Source of the DNA: Aquimarina aggregata
Lineage (GTDB): Bacteria; Bacteroidota; Bacteroidia; Flavobacteriales; Flavobacteriaceae
Reading direction: 5' to 3'
DNA: 64,000 bases
NCBI RefSeq assembly: GCF_001632745.1
Contig: NZ_LQRT01000007.1
Coordinates: forward strand, 1-64,000
Part shown: positions 1-7,616 of the stretch, piece after piece
Layout of the letters: every line of letters begins with the position of its first letter
Numbering within the stretch: position 1 is the stretch's first letter
The notes under the pieces: model-generated
The model's database searches: none
Told to the model about the DNA's origin: nothing
What the model saw: the letters and a program-made list of their open reading frames with translations, nothing else
Translations under genes and position numbers: made by a program

Positions 1-123
1 ATTTTTAATTTGGCTTTTAAAAAGAGAAAAAAAATAAAAACAAAAAATAAAAATTCGGCTCTGTGTTAATCCGAAAAATTAGTGTCTTTTTGCACGCTAC
101 GTTTCATACACAACCCGTTAGCT
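1..123 (+). repeat. Site S0, attC-like element, right part only (family B)
   Basis: The window opens inside this element. The visible part has TTTGGC near 10, an A-rich stretch, then CTCTGTG and CATACACAACCC before GTTA at 117-120. It matches the right part of S13 (11290-11497). GTTAG is the first tag of cassette C1, whose end tag ACAACTAAC lies at 656-664. Confidence 0.7.
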
Positions 124-135
124 CTAATTTAAAAA

Positions 136-648
136 ATGACGTTGAAAAACAGAATAATAATCATCCTATCGATTGGAATTATAACCATTTCGAAATCTTT
201 TGGGCAAAATAGTCCTAAACAACTTGGAATAGATTTTTTTAATGCTCTAAAGTCTAATGACTCAACTAAAATTATGAAAATCATTCCTGAGCCTGAAACC
301 TTGATTGAATTTTCAAAGAGTATCGGAATTAAAAGAAATAAAAAAGAGATAACTGAATTCTTTACTAAATATCCAAACGAAGTAAAACAATTCATAAATC
401 GTTTTGAAAATCTAAAAGATTACGGAATTAAGCTTGGAATTGAATTGGAATTTGCTGAATTCAAAGATATCGAGATAAATACACGTGAATAGCAAATAAG
501 TGAAGAAGGCAAAACTATTCCAGTGACGGATTTGAATGTGATTTTTAATTATAAAACTAAATCATATCGTTTAATATTAAATTCCATTTTTGAATATAAT
601 AAGGTTTGGTTTTTAGCAGGAGATAAACCAAGGCTTGAAAAATATTAA
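136..648 (+). pseudogene. Secreted hypothetical protein interrupted by an in-frame TAG
   Basis: The first 118 codons encode a signal peptide (about residues 1-23, ending SKSFGQ) and a charged helical segment with no family I recognise. A TAG at 490-492 stops translation. The same frame stays open for 51 more codons with protein-like content (IPVTDLNVIFNYKTKSY, then VWFLAGDKPRLEKY) to TAA at 646-648, just before the cassette end tag. The simplest reading is one 170-residue gene with a CAG to TAG change. A genuine 118-residue protein or stop readthrough is possible. Function is unknown. It is the sole gene of cassette C1. Confidence 0.65.
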
Positions 649-655
649 AAAAACT

Positions 656-791
656 ACAACTAACACCATGTATAATTCATTGCTAGTACTCGCCTACTCA
701 AGAAAATCCTCGCGGATTTTCTATTCGGTTTGTATTTGCTATTTTAATTACTGAAACACGCTATGAAATCATACACAAACACGTTGGCAAA
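656..791 (+). repeat. Site S1, attC-like element (family D)
   Basis: Left tag ACAACTAAC (656-664) closes cassette C1 and is followed by ACCATGTATAATTCATTGC. The apex is a perfect 9-bp hairpin with loop TCGC at 701-722. The right arm has ATACACAAACAC, then GTTGGCAAA (783-791), which opens cassette C2. The inner arms GTAT and ATAC pair. Confidence 0.8.
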
Positions 792-794
792 CAT

Positions 795-1352
795 ATGGAA
801 AGACACTTACTAACTTCAATCGGAATTCTAATTTTAATGGTTTCTTGCAAACAAAAAGAAACTCAAAAGATTGAAATTCTCGAACAAAAACCAACGACTG
901 AATTAAACGCAGAAACGGAAAAAATAGCTGAGGAAATTCTTATTCCTGAACAATATTTTGAAAATGATAGTTTACGAATTTTACTGGAATCCGATTTAGA
1001 AAAACTTACTCTAAACCCAAAATTTGATTTAAAAACTGAATCGAGAATAAACACACACGACGAAACAATAACTGATACAGTTAAAACACAGACTTTTGAC
1101 AAAACAAAAATTTACTCTTACCAAGCTAAAGACAAAGAATGGATTTATTCTGCAAAAATAAGGAGTTCAGAATTTAAGTTTTTAAAATCTATCAAAATTG
1201 GAGTTAATAAAGAATCTCTTGAAAATATATTGAAATCGGAATTAAAAACTGATTTAATCAAAATTGGAGATTTAGAGAATACATCCGTTTTCATTTTTAC
1301 TTTTGAGAATGACACACTGAAAGCTATAGATTATCAAGGTTGGGTAGATTAA
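795..1352 (+). CDS. Cassette-borne lipoprotein of unknown function
   Basis: Predicted 185-residue lipoprotein. The signal peptide ends in the lipobox MVSC at residues 15-18, so the mature protein is probably anchored at Cys18 in the outer or inner membrane. The mature part is Glu/Lys/Thr-rich, with an acidic N-terminal half and a possible beta-rich C-terminal domain (about residues 105-185). No family was recognised. The ATG at 795 sits only four bases after cassette tag GTTGGCAAA, leaving almost no leader. It is the only gene of cassette C2, whose ends (783-791 and 1362-1370) are exact 9-base reverse complements. Confidence 0.8.
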   Translation: MERHLLTSIGILILMVSCKQKETQKIEILEQKPTTELNAETEKIAEEILIPEQYFENDSLRILLESDLEKLTLNPKFDLKTESRINTHDETITDTVKTQTFDKTKIYSYQAKDKEWIYSAKIRSSEFKFLKSIKIGVNKESLENILKSELKTDLIKIGDLENTSVFIFTFENDTLKAIDYQGWVD

Positions 1353-1361
1353 AAAATACGA

Positions 1362-1494
1362 TTTGCCAACAACGTGTATAGTTCATTGCTTCTGACATTT
1401 CCTTCGGAAAGTCCTTGCGGCTGAACAATGAGTCGTTATTTTTTCCTAATTTAGTATAAGAGCAACGAAACCACACACAAGACCGTTGTACTTA
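1362..1494 (+). repeat. Site S2, attC-like element (family D)
   Basis: Left tag TTTGCCAAC (1362-1370), then AACGTGTATAGTTCATTGC. An apical hairpin ATTTCC-TTC-GGAAAG lies near 1400. The right arm ACACACAAGACC leads to GTTGTACTTA (1485-1494). The left tag pairs with the start of C2 and the right tag with the end of C3, so the outer tags of this element do not pair with each other. Confidence 0.85.
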
Positions 1495-1497
1495 ATT

Positions 1498-2214
1498 ATG
1501 AAAAAACTATTATTTATTATTATTTTATTTTTCTTATCATGTAATAATGATAAACCCAGAATTGGTGTAATTGAAGAAAGGGATTTAACTCAAACGCAAA
1601 TTGACTCTATATTAAATGAGTATAATTTTGTGTACTCAGATTTGACGTTTATAGATAGTACTAGTCAGGTACTATTGCCAATAACTACTCAAAAAAATTA
1701 TGAAAAAAGATATAGTAGTTATGAATATGAAGCAGAAGATTACCCTCGTTATTGGAATATTCTGTTCTTTAATAGCGATAATGATACAACCAATTTATTG
1801 ATAAATTCCAAAATTCGTATCGCGGACTTTGAGTGTAACATTAAAAATTCGGGTCCAATATTAAGAAACCGTATTTTATATAAAATCGGCGACAAGGATT
1901 ATAATAAAGACAAAAGACTTAATTATGAAGACCCCCTGCATTTATTTATTTCAAAAATTGACGGAAGCGAATTAGTTAGACTTTCACCATTAAATGAGAA
2001 CTTAGAAAGTTATAAAATTGTTCCAAAAACGGACAAAATAATTTTTAGAACTAGTAGGGACATTGATTCAGACCTAAATTTTGATAAAGATGATGAGCTC
2101 ATTTGGTATCAAATTGACTTGTCTGAAAAGAATTCTCTAAAGGAAATCGTTAATCCTGCTAATAGAAAGTTGATTGAAAAACTATATTTCGAACAATGGC
2201 TCGTGAAGGAATAA
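1498..2214 (+). CDS. Lipoprotein with EF-hand-like acidic loops
   Basis: Predicted 238-residue lipoprotein; signal peptide with lipobox FLSC around residue 15. The start is the ATG at 1498; an in-frame TTG at 1486 lies inside the recombination tag and is unlikely. Two Asp-rich loops in the second half, DKDYNKDKRLNYED and DIDSDLNFDKDDE, resemble EF-hand or dockerin-type calcium loops. The segment between them (LHLFISKIDGSELVRLSP) recalls TolB/PD40-type beta strands. A calcium-binding surface protein is an inference. Sole gene of cassette C3. Confidence 0.8.
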   Translation: MKKLLFIIILFFLSCNNDKPRIGVIEERDLTQTQIDSILNEYNFVYSDLTFIDSTSQVLLPITTQKNYEKRYSSYEYEAEDYPRYWNILFFNSDNDTTNLLINSKIRIADFECNIKNSGPILRNRILYKIGDKDYNKDKRLNYEDPLHLFISKIDGSELVRLSPLNENLESYKIVPKTDKIIFRTSRDIDSDLNFDKDDELIWYQIDLSEKNSLKEIVNPANRKLIEKLYFEQWLVKE

Positions 2215-2215
2215 C

Positions 2216-2379
2216 TAAGTACAACACAACCTATAAACAATACGGGTTCGGGCAAAATCTTTTGGATTTTGCTCTGGACAGGAAAAAATAAATCAAAACC
2301 AAAAGATCTCGCTATGTGCGTGGCGGAAAGCAAACGCCAGTTTGCTCCCGTACTGTTCATAGCTCAACCGTTGTACAAC
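2216..2379 (+). repeat. Site S3, attC-like element (family B right arm)
   Basis: Left tag TAAGTACAAC (2216-2225) matches the start tag of C3. Long inner arms pair: TATAAACAATACGGG on the left with CCCGTACTGTTCATA on the right. Internal hairpins are GCAAAATC/GATTTTGC near 2252 and GCAAAC/GTTTGC near 2331. The right end is CCGTTGTACAAC (GTT at 2370-2372). Confidence 0.85.
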
Positions 2380-2402
2380 ATAAACCAATTCTCTTAATAT
2401 CA

Positions 2403-2870
2403 ATGAAAGGAAACAGCTATGCTCCAGATGAAACAATAATTAAACTTTCAAGAACAAAACTGTTAACAGAAAATATTTTATGGAGCACCTTAATGATTGT
2501 TTGTCTTTATTCTGCTTACTTTAACCTTTACGGATTAAGATATTTAGCATTATTACTATTTTTTTTGTTTCTATATGGAGTTTATCAAAATGTAAAAAAA
2601 GCTAAAAAAGAACCTAAAATTCAGTTGAGACTATCCAACAAAGGATTGATTTTAAAAAACGGATCTTTTATTAACTGGTCCGAAATAAAAAAAATGGAGG
2701 TGATTGTTAAACCAAATTATTCATCTTCAATTCAACAGGAATATCTTGTTGTAAACACAAATAAAGACAAAACGGAATTTTATATTAACGAATTAAATAT
2801 TAGCTCATTAAGATTGGAATATTTGATTAAAATTTATAGAAAAAGGTTTGATAAAAAACAAAACAATTAA
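2403..2870 (+). CDS. Two-helix membrane protein with PH-like domain
   Basis: Predicted 155 residues. A hydrophobic region around residues 18-60 should form two membrane helices. A cytoplasmic part follows with the pattern of bacterial PH-like domains: RLSNKGLILKNGSFINWSEI, then alternating beta strands and a C-terminal helix rich in Lys. The start is the ATG at 2403; the frame is open back into the repeat to 2316, but that stretch is non-protein-like. It resembles the protein at 30890-31366 in layout (two TM helices, FNGKKTKFSDIKNLKV). Such proteins are often immunity or stress factors; that is inference. Cassette C4. Confidence 0.75.
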   Translation: MKGNSYAPDETIIKLSRTKLLTENILWSTLMIVCLYSAYFNLYGLRYLALLLFFLFLYGVYQNVKKAKKEPKIQLRLSNKGLILKNGSFINWSEIKKMEVIVKPNYSSSIQQEYLVVNTNKDKTEFYINELNISSLRLEYLIKIYRKRFDKKQNN

Positions 2871-2872
2871 AA

Positions 2873-2889
2873 AACGTTGCACGACATTT
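2873..2889 (+). repeat. Site S4, remnant with only the right tag
   Basis: Between two genes lies only AACGTTGCACGACATTT; the whole stem is missing. GTTGCACGACATTT (2876-2889) still pairs, allowing G-T pairs, with AAATGTTGTATAAC at 3361-3374, the end of the following cassette. Two cassettes therefore appear to have been joined by a deletion of the intervening site. Confidence 0.6.
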
Positions 2890-2903
2890 GCCAAAAACAT
2901 AAA

Positions 2904-3356
2904 ATGAAACCTGAAACAGCTAAAAATATTGGAATAAAAAAAGCTTTGCAGTCTGCAACAATTGGAATCTTAATCGCGCTTCTTTTTATGATCTTACTTG
3001 CTGGTGGTAGTTTTCAATGGATGTTTGACTGGAATTACTGGATAAATATATTAATCGGAATTGGAATTTTTTACGGACTTGCATACTGGTTCGGGAAAAA
3101 TGCTGGGTATGAAATTTTGATTAAGAAAAAAGATTCTGATAAAGTCCGAGCAAAATACGGATTTTTGACTTTGATAATAACTGCTTTTCTTGTTGGATGG
3201 ACTGGATTTGTACAAGAGGGAATGGAACCTTACGATACTTTTTGGGACTCGTTTGAGGATTATATTTTTAAACCATTCTTTTGGATAACATTAATTGGCT
3301 TTTTGCCTGCAATTTTAGTCGGAATCGTATTTGGAAAGTGGATTAAAAAAAAGTAA
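2904..3356 (+). CDS. Four-helix membrane protein of unknown function
   Basis: Predicted 150-residue integral membrane protein with four hydrophobic segments, roughly residues 14-37, 46-66, 88-108 and 126-146, and a Lys-rich cytoplasmic loop between the second and third. It ends GKWIKKK. No family was recognised. The ATG at 2904 was preferred to the in-frame TTG at 2877, which lies within the recombination tag. It shares a cassette unit with the upstream PH-like gene because site S4 is deleted, so the two may now be co-transcribed. Confidence 0.75.
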   Translation: MKPETAKNIGIKKALQSATIGILIALLFMILLAGGSFQWMFDWNYWINILIGIGIFYGLAYWFGKNAGYEILIKKKDSDKVRAKYGFLTLIITAFLVGWTGFVQEGMEPYDTFWDSFEDYIFKPFFWITLIGFLPAILVGIVFGKWIKKK

Positions 3357-3360
3357 ATAA

Positions 3361-3503
3361 AAATGTTGTATAACAATGGCTGTAAATAATTGCTTGAGTA
3401 TAGTAAGTGCTAATCGGAATATTCTCCGAATATTCCTCGCTCTGTGCCTTTTTGCTAACTTAGTACTGTTAAGTAACTACCCATAGCCGAACCGTTACCA
3501 CAC
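3361..3503 (+). repeat. Site S5, attC-like element
   Basis: Left tag AAATGTTGTATAAC (3361-3374). The inner left arm GGCT is matched by AGCC on the right. The apex is a perfect 9-bp hairpin GGAATATTC-TCC-GAATATTCC at 3416-3436. The right end is CCGTTACCACAC (GTT 3494-3496). Confidence 0.85.
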
Positions 3504-3521
3504 ACCTAAGAAATATAACGT

Positions 3522-3965
3522 TTGAAAATAACTTTTAAAATAATAATTCTGATATTCCTCCTATTTGGTTGTTTAAATCCAAATCGAAATTTGATAGCAG
3601 TCGAAAATGACTATGAAATTGATTTGACTGAATTGGACTCTGTTCGAGAAAATCTAAATGGATTTTGGATTCCAGAAAATGATCGAAACGGACAAGAAAT
3701 CCTGTGGCTAAATTTTGAATCAAATAAGGATTTAACCGACTGGGAAACTATACCCTATACTGACGAAATAAAGCAAACGGAAATATTACCTTATAAATCT
3801 TGTCCAACAATTGTTACTTTGATAAAGGTAAATAAGGAAGTTCAAATGCAATTCGTTTCATTAGATGGACAAGACACAACAAAAATTGATCAACTGACCA
3901 AAACGAAATTTAAGATTGGCGGAACTACATACTTGAGACACAAAGGTTATGAGTTCCTGAAATAA
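3522..3965 (+). CDS. Lipoprotein, TTG start
   Basis: Predicted 147-residue lipoprotein. The only start giving a signal peptide is TTG at 3522 (MKITFKIIILIFLLFGC, lipobox LFGC), 18 bases after the cassette tag. The mature domain carries a WIPEN(D)..., LNFESNKDL pattern often seen in small Bacteroidota lipoproteins, but no named family was identified. A decayed copy of its 5' end occurs at 22185-22226 in another cassette, so the gene family is spread through the array. Cassette C6. Confidence 0.75.
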   Translation: MKITFKIIILIFLLFGCLNPNRNLIAVENDYEIDLTELDSVRENLNGFWIPENDRNGQEILWLNFESNKDLTDWETIPYTDEIKQTEILPYKSCPTIVTLIKVNKEVQMQFVSLDGQDTTKIDQLTKTKFKIGGTTYLRHKGYEFLK

Positions 3966-3969
3966 TAAA

Positions 3970-4141
3970 CGTATGGTATATATATGTGATCATAGCAGCT
4001 AAAGGGCTAAGCGGATGATCTGGTTATTTTGGAGTGGTGCAGCACTCGCAATAAAGAAAAGTTGGCAATCACTGCGCAAAAAAAAGAAAAGCAAGGTAAC
4101 AATTTGCTCTGCTATGACACATATATTTAACGTTACCCAAT
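3970..4141 (+). repeat. Site S6, attC-like element (family A)
   Basis: The left end GTATGGTATATATATGTG runs into ATCATAGCAG; the right arm is CTGCTATGACACATATAT, then AACGTTACCCAAT. The arms pair over more than 15 bases. It contains the family A marker AGGTAACAATTTGC and a hairpin GTGCAGCAC near 4037. Right tag GTTACCCAAT at 4132-4141. Confidence 0.85.
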
Positions 4142-4148
4142 ATTATAA

Positions 4149-4655
4149 ATGACTGAATTCACTCCACCAATATCTGAACGTAAAACTGAGGAGTTAATTG
4201 AAATTGTATACTCAGGCAAAGAGTATTGGAATGAAGAAGCTATTCGGCAATCAAAACTGGAACTTGAAAAAAGAAATGTTTCTAAAAAAGAGCAAGAAAA
4301 AGTAATTTCTAAGTGGGAAAAAGAAGTAGATGATTATATTGTTGAACTGAAAAACACTTTAGAACAAAATAAATCGGAAGGATACTCTATTCTAAGAATG
4401 TTATCCATTTTTGCGGTTGCTCCTTTTATCCTTGTTGGTAAGTGGACTGTCGGTAAAGATCTTATCGAATTACGGAATGAAAATTTTAAACTAAAATTCA
4501 AACAACGGCTTATTTTACTTTTGACTGGAACTTTATTTTGGATAGGAATTTTTATTTACGGATTTAATGCATCTGAAAAAGAAAGGTTAAAGCTCTCTCA
4601 TGAAGAAGAAATTGAAATATCTGACTGGAAAAAGAAACACGGATATGAAAAATAA
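4149..4655 (+). CDS. Membrane protein with charged N-terminal helices
   Basis: Predicted 168 residues. The first 80 residues are charged and helical (RKTEELIEIVYSGKEYW, then a coiled-coil-like stretch). Two hydrophobic segments follow (about 88-105 and 121-142) separated by a Lys/Asn-rich loop, with a short charged tail. Related N-termini with the pattern EELIEIVYSG...W..EA...A..EL..R are, as I recall, common in Bacteroidota, but no function is known to me. Sole gene of cassette C7; its ends GTTACCCAAT and ATTGGGTAAC (4658-4667) are perfect 10-base complements. Confidence 0.8.
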   Translation: MTEFTPPISERKTEELIEIVYSGKEYWNEEAIRQSKLELEKRNVSKKEQEKVISKWEKEVDDYIVELKNTLEQNKSEGYSILRMLSIFAVAPFILVGKWTVGKDLIELRNENFKLKFKQRLILLLTGTLFWIGIFIYGFNASEKERLKLSHEEEIEISDWKKKHGYEK

Positions 4656-4657
4656 AC

Positions 4658-4856
4658 ATTGGGTAACAACACCTATGCGATAATGCCGGGTTTGGGTTTA
4701 ATCGAAAGGTCATTATCTATTTGGTTTGTCGCCAAAGTATTAATTTTAGTATTTAGAAAAAATAAAAACAAAACATAAACTTTGGCTTAGTGCTAGTTCG
4801 AAAACCAGTGATTTTTTTGCTCCCGCACTACGCATAGTTAAACATTATTCTATATT
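4658..4856 (+). repeat. Site S7, attC-like element (family B)
   Basis: Left tag ATTGGGTAAC (4658-4667). Inner arms CTATGCGATAATGCCGGG and CCCGCACTACGCATAG pair with bulges. An apical stem GCCAAAGT/ACTTTGGC encloses an A-rich loop (about 4731-4787). The right tag is degenerate: ATTATTCTATATT (4844-4856) replaces GTT..., yet it still complements 10 of 13 bases of the cassette end AACATAGACTAAC at 5417-5429. Confidence 0.8.
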
Positions 4857-5423
4857 ATGAAAAAAATATACATACTAATATTAATACTTGTATTAAGCCC
4901 ATCATTTTCTTTTGCATGTAGTTGTGATTGGGGAGGGAATTTTATTAAGGCTGCGGTATATAGTGATGTGATTGTAAAAGCAAAAGTGATTCAATTTAAC
5001 TTTCACCTTCCTAATGGTAAAGTATATACAAATCAAGAGGAACTTAATAAATATCTTTCAGCGAATCCAGATTTCCGACCAATCAATATAGGAGCCTCAA
5101 TGCTAGTTGAGCATATTGAAACAGTAAAAGGAATTGAACAAAGAAAAAAATTCGAAATTTATGGAATGAGCGGATTAGATTGCAGGCAAAGTCTTCATAT
5201 TTTTGATATTGGAAAAATATATATCTTATCAATTGACAGAAGTAAAAAAACTAAATATACTCCTCCAAATGAAGATGAAAAAGATTATATGATTGGAGGT
5301 TGTTCTGAACATTCTCTTGAATTTATTCCTGCTAAAAACAAAGTGAGAGGTTACATCAAAGGACATTATTCAAGACGACTGATAAATTACGATTATAAAA
5401 AGCTTTTGAAAAAAGTAACATAG
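4857..5423 (+). CDS. Secreted TIMP-like / netrin-like domain protein
   Basis: Predicted 188 residues. The signal peptide is residues 1-20 (ending SFSFA), so the mature protein begins Cys-Ser-Cys (C21, C23). The next region, YSDVIVKAKVIQFN, matches the start of tissue-inhibitor-of-metalloproteinase/NTR domains (CxC...A...SDVVIRAKVV). Further cysteines (LDCRQS, GGCSEH) could complete the disulphides. In animals the N-terminal CxC chelates the protease zinc; bacterial homologues are poorly characterised, so a protease-inhibitor role is inference. Sole gene of cassette C8; the stop codon lies inside the end tag. Confidence 0.75.
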   Translation: MKKIYILILILVLSPSFSFACSCDWGGNFIKAAVYSDVIVKAKVIQFNFHLPNGKVYTNQEELNKYLSANPDFRPINIGASMLVEHIETVKGIEQRKKFEIYGMSGLDCRQSLHIFDIGKIYILSIDRSKKTKYTPPNEDEKDYMIGGCSEHSLEFIPAKNKVRGYIKGHYSRRLINYDYKKLLKKVT

Positions 5424-5596
5424 ACTAACACCATATAAGTGGTCATAGCAGTTAGGTGATCGATCGAATGGTCAGCGTATTTTTGTTGTGGCGCAATGCT
5501 TACAAAAAGGAAAAGCTAGCAACCAATGCGCAGTTTTTGTCGAAAATAGGGTAACAATTTCCCTTGCCACGACAAATATATTAAACGTTGTGTGTA
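5417..5596 (+). repeat. Site S8, attC-like element (family A)
   Basis: Left tag AACATAGACTAAC (5417-5429), then ACCATATAAGTGGTCATAGCAG. The right arm has GGTAACAATTTCCCTTGCCACGA, CAAATATATT and AACGTTGTGTGTA (GTT 5587-5589). GGCGCAATGC and CAATGCGCAG in the middle pair with each other. Confidence 0.85.
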
Positions 5597-5663
5597 ATTC
5601 TGAAAAAAATAAGTACAAAACAGTAACAAACAAATTTTTAATTTGTCTTTAAAAAAATATTTT

Positions 5664-6755
5664 ATGAGAATTAAAAGGTTGTTCAAAAAAATTATTGCTG
5701 TTTTATTATTGCTAGTAACTTCTGTATTAGTTTATAGCCTTATTCCTAGGGTGCGCAATATTGATCCTGAATTTCAAACAGAATTGGAATATGGGGAACC
5801 GATTGCTAAAGAAATCAAAGATATTTTAACACCAAAAGAAGAACCAGAGAGAATAAGATCTATAGTTATTCTTCAAGATGAAAAAGTAGTTTACGAATAC
5901 GGTCCAACAGATAAAATTATGAATACGGCTTCCATACGTAAATCCATTCTTGGACTATTATATGGAATAGCAGCTGATAAAGGGTTAGTTAATATTAATA
6001 AGACCCTTACTGAACTTAAAATTGATGAATCAACGCCTCTAACGAATCAAGAGAAAACAGCTACCATAAAACATTTGCTGATGTATAAATCTGGAATTTA
6101 TTTACCATCTCAAGGAGAGCATGATTCACAGATAACTGATAGACCCATAAGAGAAAGTTATAAACCTGGTGATTATTTTTTCTCAAATAATTTTGATGCC
6201 AATGCTTTAGGTACAATATTTATGCAAGAAACTGGAATCTCCATCGGAAAATTCATGGAAGAACACCTAGCTATACCAATGGGGTTTCAAGATTTTTCAA
6301 AACAAAATGTAATAGTTGGAGATCCTTGGTTTTGGCCAAAAAAAGAATCAAAACATGAACAATATTATATTTATTTAAGTACAAGAGATTTAGCTAGAAT
6401 TGGTGCTATGGTAGCAAATGGAGGCCATTGGAATGGAAAGCAAATAGTATCTAAAAAATGGATAGCAGAAAGTATAACATCCTACAGCAACCTTAAGAAA
6501 AATCGTATAAATTATGGACGTTATGATGGCTTCGGTTATCAGTGGTGGATTTCATCTAACACCAAAACCGTATGGGCAGATGGTTATGGAGAAAGGTTTT
6601 TGATAATAAACCCAAATCGAAATTTAACTCTGGTAGAACAGAATTTCACTGGTAATTCTTTTTTGTCTACAGGATTATGGTTAATGAATAAAAATATGGA
6701 TTCAGGTTTAGGAAATTTAATTAAAGTACATCAAATGATTACACTAAAAGAATAA
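5664..6755 (+). CDS. Serine hydrolase, beta-lactamase/PBP class C family
   Basis: Predicted 363-residue membrane-anchored serine hydrolase. An N-terminal hydrophobic segment (about residues 9-30) suggests a signal anchor. The catalytic SxxK motif is S90-I-R-K93. The second motif lies in PGDYFFSNNFDANALG (YxN region) and a third-motif-like DGYG occurs near residue 310. Family members are beta-lactamases, DD-peptidases or esterases; the substrate cannot be deduced. The start is the ATG at 5664, since the in-frame TTG at 5643 gives a poorer N-terminus. It shares cassette C9 with a membrane protein 7 bases downstream, so the pair is probably one operon. Confidence 0.85.
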   Translation: MRIKRLFKKIIAVLLLLVTSVLVYSLIPRVRNIDPEFQTELEYGEPIAKEIKDILTPKEEPERIRSIVILQDEKVVYEYGPTDKIMNTASIRKSILGLLYGIAADKGLVNINKTLTELKIDESTPLTNQEKTATIKHLLMYKSGIYLPSQGEHDSQITDRPIRESYKPGDYFFSNNFDANALGTIFMQETGISIGKFMEEHLAIPMGFQDFSKQNVIVGDPWFWPKKESKHEQYYIYLSTRDLARIGAMVANGGHWNGKQIVSKKWIAESITSYSNLKKNRINYGRYDGFGYQWWISSNTKTVWADGYGERFLIINPNRNLTLVEQNFTGNSFLSTGLWLMNKNMDSGLGNLIKVHQMITLKE

Positions 6756-6762
6756 AAACTAA

Positions 6763-7332
6763 ATGGGCATTGTCTTTTTCTACTTTCTAGTTTTGCTTCT
6801 AATAATTTCAATCTTGGGTGGAATTATCTATTTAAGTTATTGGATTCCTAAAAAACTAGGCAAAAAGAAACTAGGAATCATTCTCTCACGAATACTGAGT
6901 GTTGGAGTAATTCTTCTAATATTATCATTTGTTTTTGATGATATTTTGTTTTTTAAACGGGACGCGAAAAAATATCTCTCTGAACAAAAAATTGAATTGA
7001 ATGATGATTTCGAAATCTTAAATAATCAAAGTGGTGGAGTAATGGATTATTACCATAGATTTGAATTAGAAATTTCTCAGGTTGACAAAAATCGCTTGAT
7101 TAATGAAATTAGATCTGCTGAAAATTTTCAGGATTCAGTAATATCCTATTATCATTTACCAAGTTATTTTGACAGATATTCTGGAGAGTTAATAACAGCA
7201 AATTATGAAACTGACAGGGAATTTAAAACCGAATTTTATCAGCCTAATGGAAAAGGAATGGCTCCAACGTATAGAATAATAAGTATTTCGAAAATTGATA
7301 AAAAACTGACTTTTGAAGATATTATTGAGTAA
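6763..7332 (+). CDS. Two-helix membrane protein, partner of the serine hydrolase
   Basis: Predicted 189 residues with two N-terminal membrane helices (about residues 3-25 and 39-60), followed by a 125-residue soluble domain with alternating charged and aromatic residues (YYHRFELEISQVDKNRLI). No family was recognised. It starts seven bases after the serine hydrolase stop and ends just before the cassette end tag, so the two genes were mobilised together as one cassette (C9). A regulatory, inhibitory or immunity role for the hydrolase partner is possible but not shown by sequence. Confidence 0.75.
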   Translation: MGIVFFYFLVLLLIISILGGIIYLSYWIPKKLGKKKLGIILSRILSVGVILLILSFVFDDILFFKRDAKKYLSEQKIELNDDFEILNNQSGGVMDYYHRFELEISQVDKNRLINEIRSAENFQDSVISYYHLPSYFDRYSGELITANYETDREFKTEFYQPNGKGMAPTYRIISISKIDKKLTFEDIIE

Positions 7333-7337
7333 TAAAC

Positions 7338-7510
7338 TACACACAACACCGAGTATGTGATCATAGCTGTTAAGTGATAAACCAAAGGTTCTAGTATATT
7401 TGCTATGGCGCAAAGGTTCTAGAGAGAAAAGTTATAAAACCAGCGCAGGTTGTCGATGGCTAGGTAACAATTTATTTTGCTACGACACATATTTATAACG
7501 TCGTAAAACA
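7338..7510 (+). repeat. Site S9, attC-like element (family A)
   Basis: Left tag TACACACAAC (7338-7347) is the exact complement of the C9 start GTTGTGTGTA. Then comes ACCGAGTATGTGATCATAGC; the right arm is TTTGCTACGACACATATTTA. The right tag is GTCGTAAAAC (7500-7509), where GTT has become GTC. It contains the marker TAGGTAACAATTT and an internal repeat AAAGGTTCTAG. Confidence 0.8.
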
Positions 7511-7616
7511 TTTTGAAAATAGATAAAGCTCAATTAAAAGATTGAAACTAGTTTAAACCACTAACAAAATAGAAAAATTCCTTTATTAAACTTCGAAATC
7601 TAAAATATATTTCCAG

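Noticed and set aside
2316..2402. N-terminal extension of the PH-like gene into site S3
   Set aside because: The added residues come from the inverted-repeat arm; ATG 2403 gives a normal start.
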